DNA from: Holosporales bacterium
Lineage (GTDB): Bacteria > Pseudomonadota > Alphaproteobacteria > BNTO01
Length of the DNA stretch: 6,822 nt
Direction of reading: 5' to 3'
Assembly: GCA_031273545.1 (NCBI GenBank)
Contig: JAISRQ010000126.1
Location: 1 to 6,822 of the forward strand
Positions 6,320 through 6,822 of the stretch are shown piece by piece; position 1 is the stretch's first letter; each line of letters opens with the position of its first letter. Below the pieces are notes generated by a model that ran no database searches, had not been told where the DNA came from, and saw only the letters and a program-made list of their open reading frames with translations. A program made the position numbers and the translations under genes.

Positions 6320-6524
6320 GGGATCGCCGGTTTCGGCTGCTCGTAAGAGTAAGGATTCTCGGTTGATTTGTGGTCCCGGTGGTGGCTCTCGGGTTGCCAT
6401 CGTACTGAGGAGCCGAGCGTGATCGCCGGCCATGCTTAGTAGGTTTCGCAGGAAACCGAGGGACCGGGTCGAGGCAGGAGGGGTAACCTAAGGGTTGCCC
6501 CTCGGCTATTTCTACCCCCTCGCC
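6320..6524 (+). ncRNA. Candidate structured RNA, family not recognised
   Basis: This GC-rich stretch has no convincing reading frame on either strand, follows an extended -10 promoter and can form many helices: GGTGGC/GCCATC (6381-6386 with 6396-6401) or the competing GGCTC/GAGCC (6384-6388 with 6410-6414), GGTTTC/GAAACC (6442-6447 with 6452-6457), GGTCCC/GGGACC (6372-6377 with 6460-6465), CTCG/CGAG (6358-6361 with 6470-6473), and an 11-bp hairpin at 6478-6503. The long-range pairs would close a rod around a centre near 6418, loosely like 6S RNA. I cannot match it to 6S, and signature motifs of RNase P RNA, tmRNA and the signal recognition particle RNA were not seen. The 3' end is uncertain because no T-run follows. 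GATCGCCGG occurs twice, 99 bases apart (6322 and 6421). Presumed host DNA, outside the island. Confidence 0.35.
6478..6503 (+). repeat. Strong hairpin near the end of the candidate RNA
   Basis: Eleven pairs (6478-6488 with 6493-6503, one G-T) close on the loop TAAG. The downstream TACCCCCTC (6513-6521) could compete for the same GAGGGG arm, so two mutually exclusive folds are possible. The downstream GGCTATTTCT is too weak a T-tract for a confident terminator call. Confidence 0.55.
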
Positions 6525-6724
6525 GTTCCCCCAGCGCGAAGATGGATGGCATCGGCATTCCTGATAACGTCCTTTATTTGACTATATTTTGAAGCTTTTT
6601 GCAAATCATCTTAAAAACCTCTGGTTTAAGCGAGGCGACTATCCGTATGGAATCACGAACGGGGATCACCTCGCAACGTCGCAAATTGACCCACGAGTCT
6701 TTTAGGAATTGTTTATAAATAATA
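6525..6724. other. Stretch without a confident gene
   Basis: Both strands have short open stretches here, but none has a good start and ribosome binding site. On the minus strand a frame ending at 6574 carries a plausible helical C-terminus (VRDSIRIVASLKPEVF), but its only ATG overlaps the rightward gene and promoter at the window edge. On the plus strand an open stretch of about 47 codons after the TAA at 6565-6567 has no ATG. A gene remnant is possible. Confidence 0.4.
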
Positions 6725-6753
6725 TTTACAATTTTGTGAAAATAAGCTATACT
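6725..6753 (+). promoter_or_regulatory. Sigma70-type promoter for the right-edge gene
   Basis: TTTACA (6725-6730) and TATACT (6748-6753) are each one base from consensus, at the optimal 17-base spacing. Transcription should start at 6759-6761, at or next to ATG 6761. Confidence 0.75.
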
Positions 6754-6760
6754 GTTGGGA

Positions 6761-6822
6761 ATGAAGAATATAGACGTATTAGGGATACAAAAGCGCATAG
6801 AATCCGTATTGCCGACGCTAAA
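6761..6822 (+). CDS. Start of an unidentified gene (3' end outside window), possibly leaderless
   Basis: ATG 6761 opens a frame to the window edge, beginning MKNIDVLGIQKRIES. Twenty complete codons are too few to identify the product. There is no ribosome binding site at normal spacing (GGGA directly abuts the ATG), and the predicted transcription start falls on or just before the ATG. That suggests a leaderless message, or a true start further downstream such as the in-frame TTG at 6809. It lies beyond attR and is probably a host gene. Confidence 0.4.
   Translation, partial: MKNIDVLGIQKRIESVLPTL

Noticed and set aside
6574..6798. Minus-strand ORF of 74 codons at the right edge
   Set aside because: Its ATG overlaps the rightward gene start and its strong promoter, there is no good ribosome binding site, and the opposite strand is also open over part of it. 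Described as unresolved sequence instead.
1..6822. CRISPR array or insertion-sequence ends
   Set aside because: No regularly spaced repeats with unique spacers and no transposase or terminal inverted repeats were seen.

Overview
The window is best read as the right-hand end of a tRNA-integrated genomic island that carries anti-phage (defence-type) genes, followed by about 630 bases of probable host chromosome. The organism is bacterial: it has Shine-Dalgarno sites, sigma70-like promoters, a tRNA with an encoded CCA end and a P4-type integrase. I cannot name the species. Most genes have mid-range GC, but the second gene is strikingly AT-rich, which suggests a mosaic assembled by horizontal transfer.

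Layout. (1) Positions 1-1382, plus strand: the C-terminal part of a large type III restriction (Res)-like helicase/nuclease, ending in a PD-(D/E)XK nuclease domain. (2) Positions 1413-3554, plus strand, 30 bases further on with a strong ribosome binding site: a 713-residue protein I do not recognise by name. It has a winged-helix-like N-terminal region, a central PIN-type nuclease core, a coiled coil and two C-terminal membrane segments. A perfect 32-bp palindrome lies inside its coding sequence. (3) Positions 3647-4681, plus strand: a DUF1016/YhcG-family PD-(D/E)XK nuclease. A hairpin-forming palindrome sits directly before its ribosome binding site, and a near-identical copy (26 of 27 bases) lies inside the gene. 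(4) Positions 4700-5983, minus strand and convergent: a tyrosine recombinase with an intact catalytic set. It has its own extended -10 promoter, and two direct repeats lie on its presumed transcription start. (5) Positions 6145-6194: the 3' part of a tRNA-Gly(CCC) gene, taken as attR, followed by what looks like the original tRNA terminator. (6) Positions 6300-6540: a GC-rich, hairpin-rich non-coding stretch behind an extended -10 promoter, a candidate structured RNA. (7) Position 6761 onward: the start of a further gene behind a good promoter, apparently with almost no leader.

How the parts fit. The integrase and att site explain how the block arrived. The Res-like gene, the PIN/membrane gene and the DUF1016 nuclease are the cargo, and all three look like nucleic-acid-cutting enzymes. 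The PIN/membrane protein is the least familiar component and the best candidate for an undescribed defence effector. The two adjacent nuclease genes each contain a long inverted repeat within their own reading frame, which could mark self-regulation.
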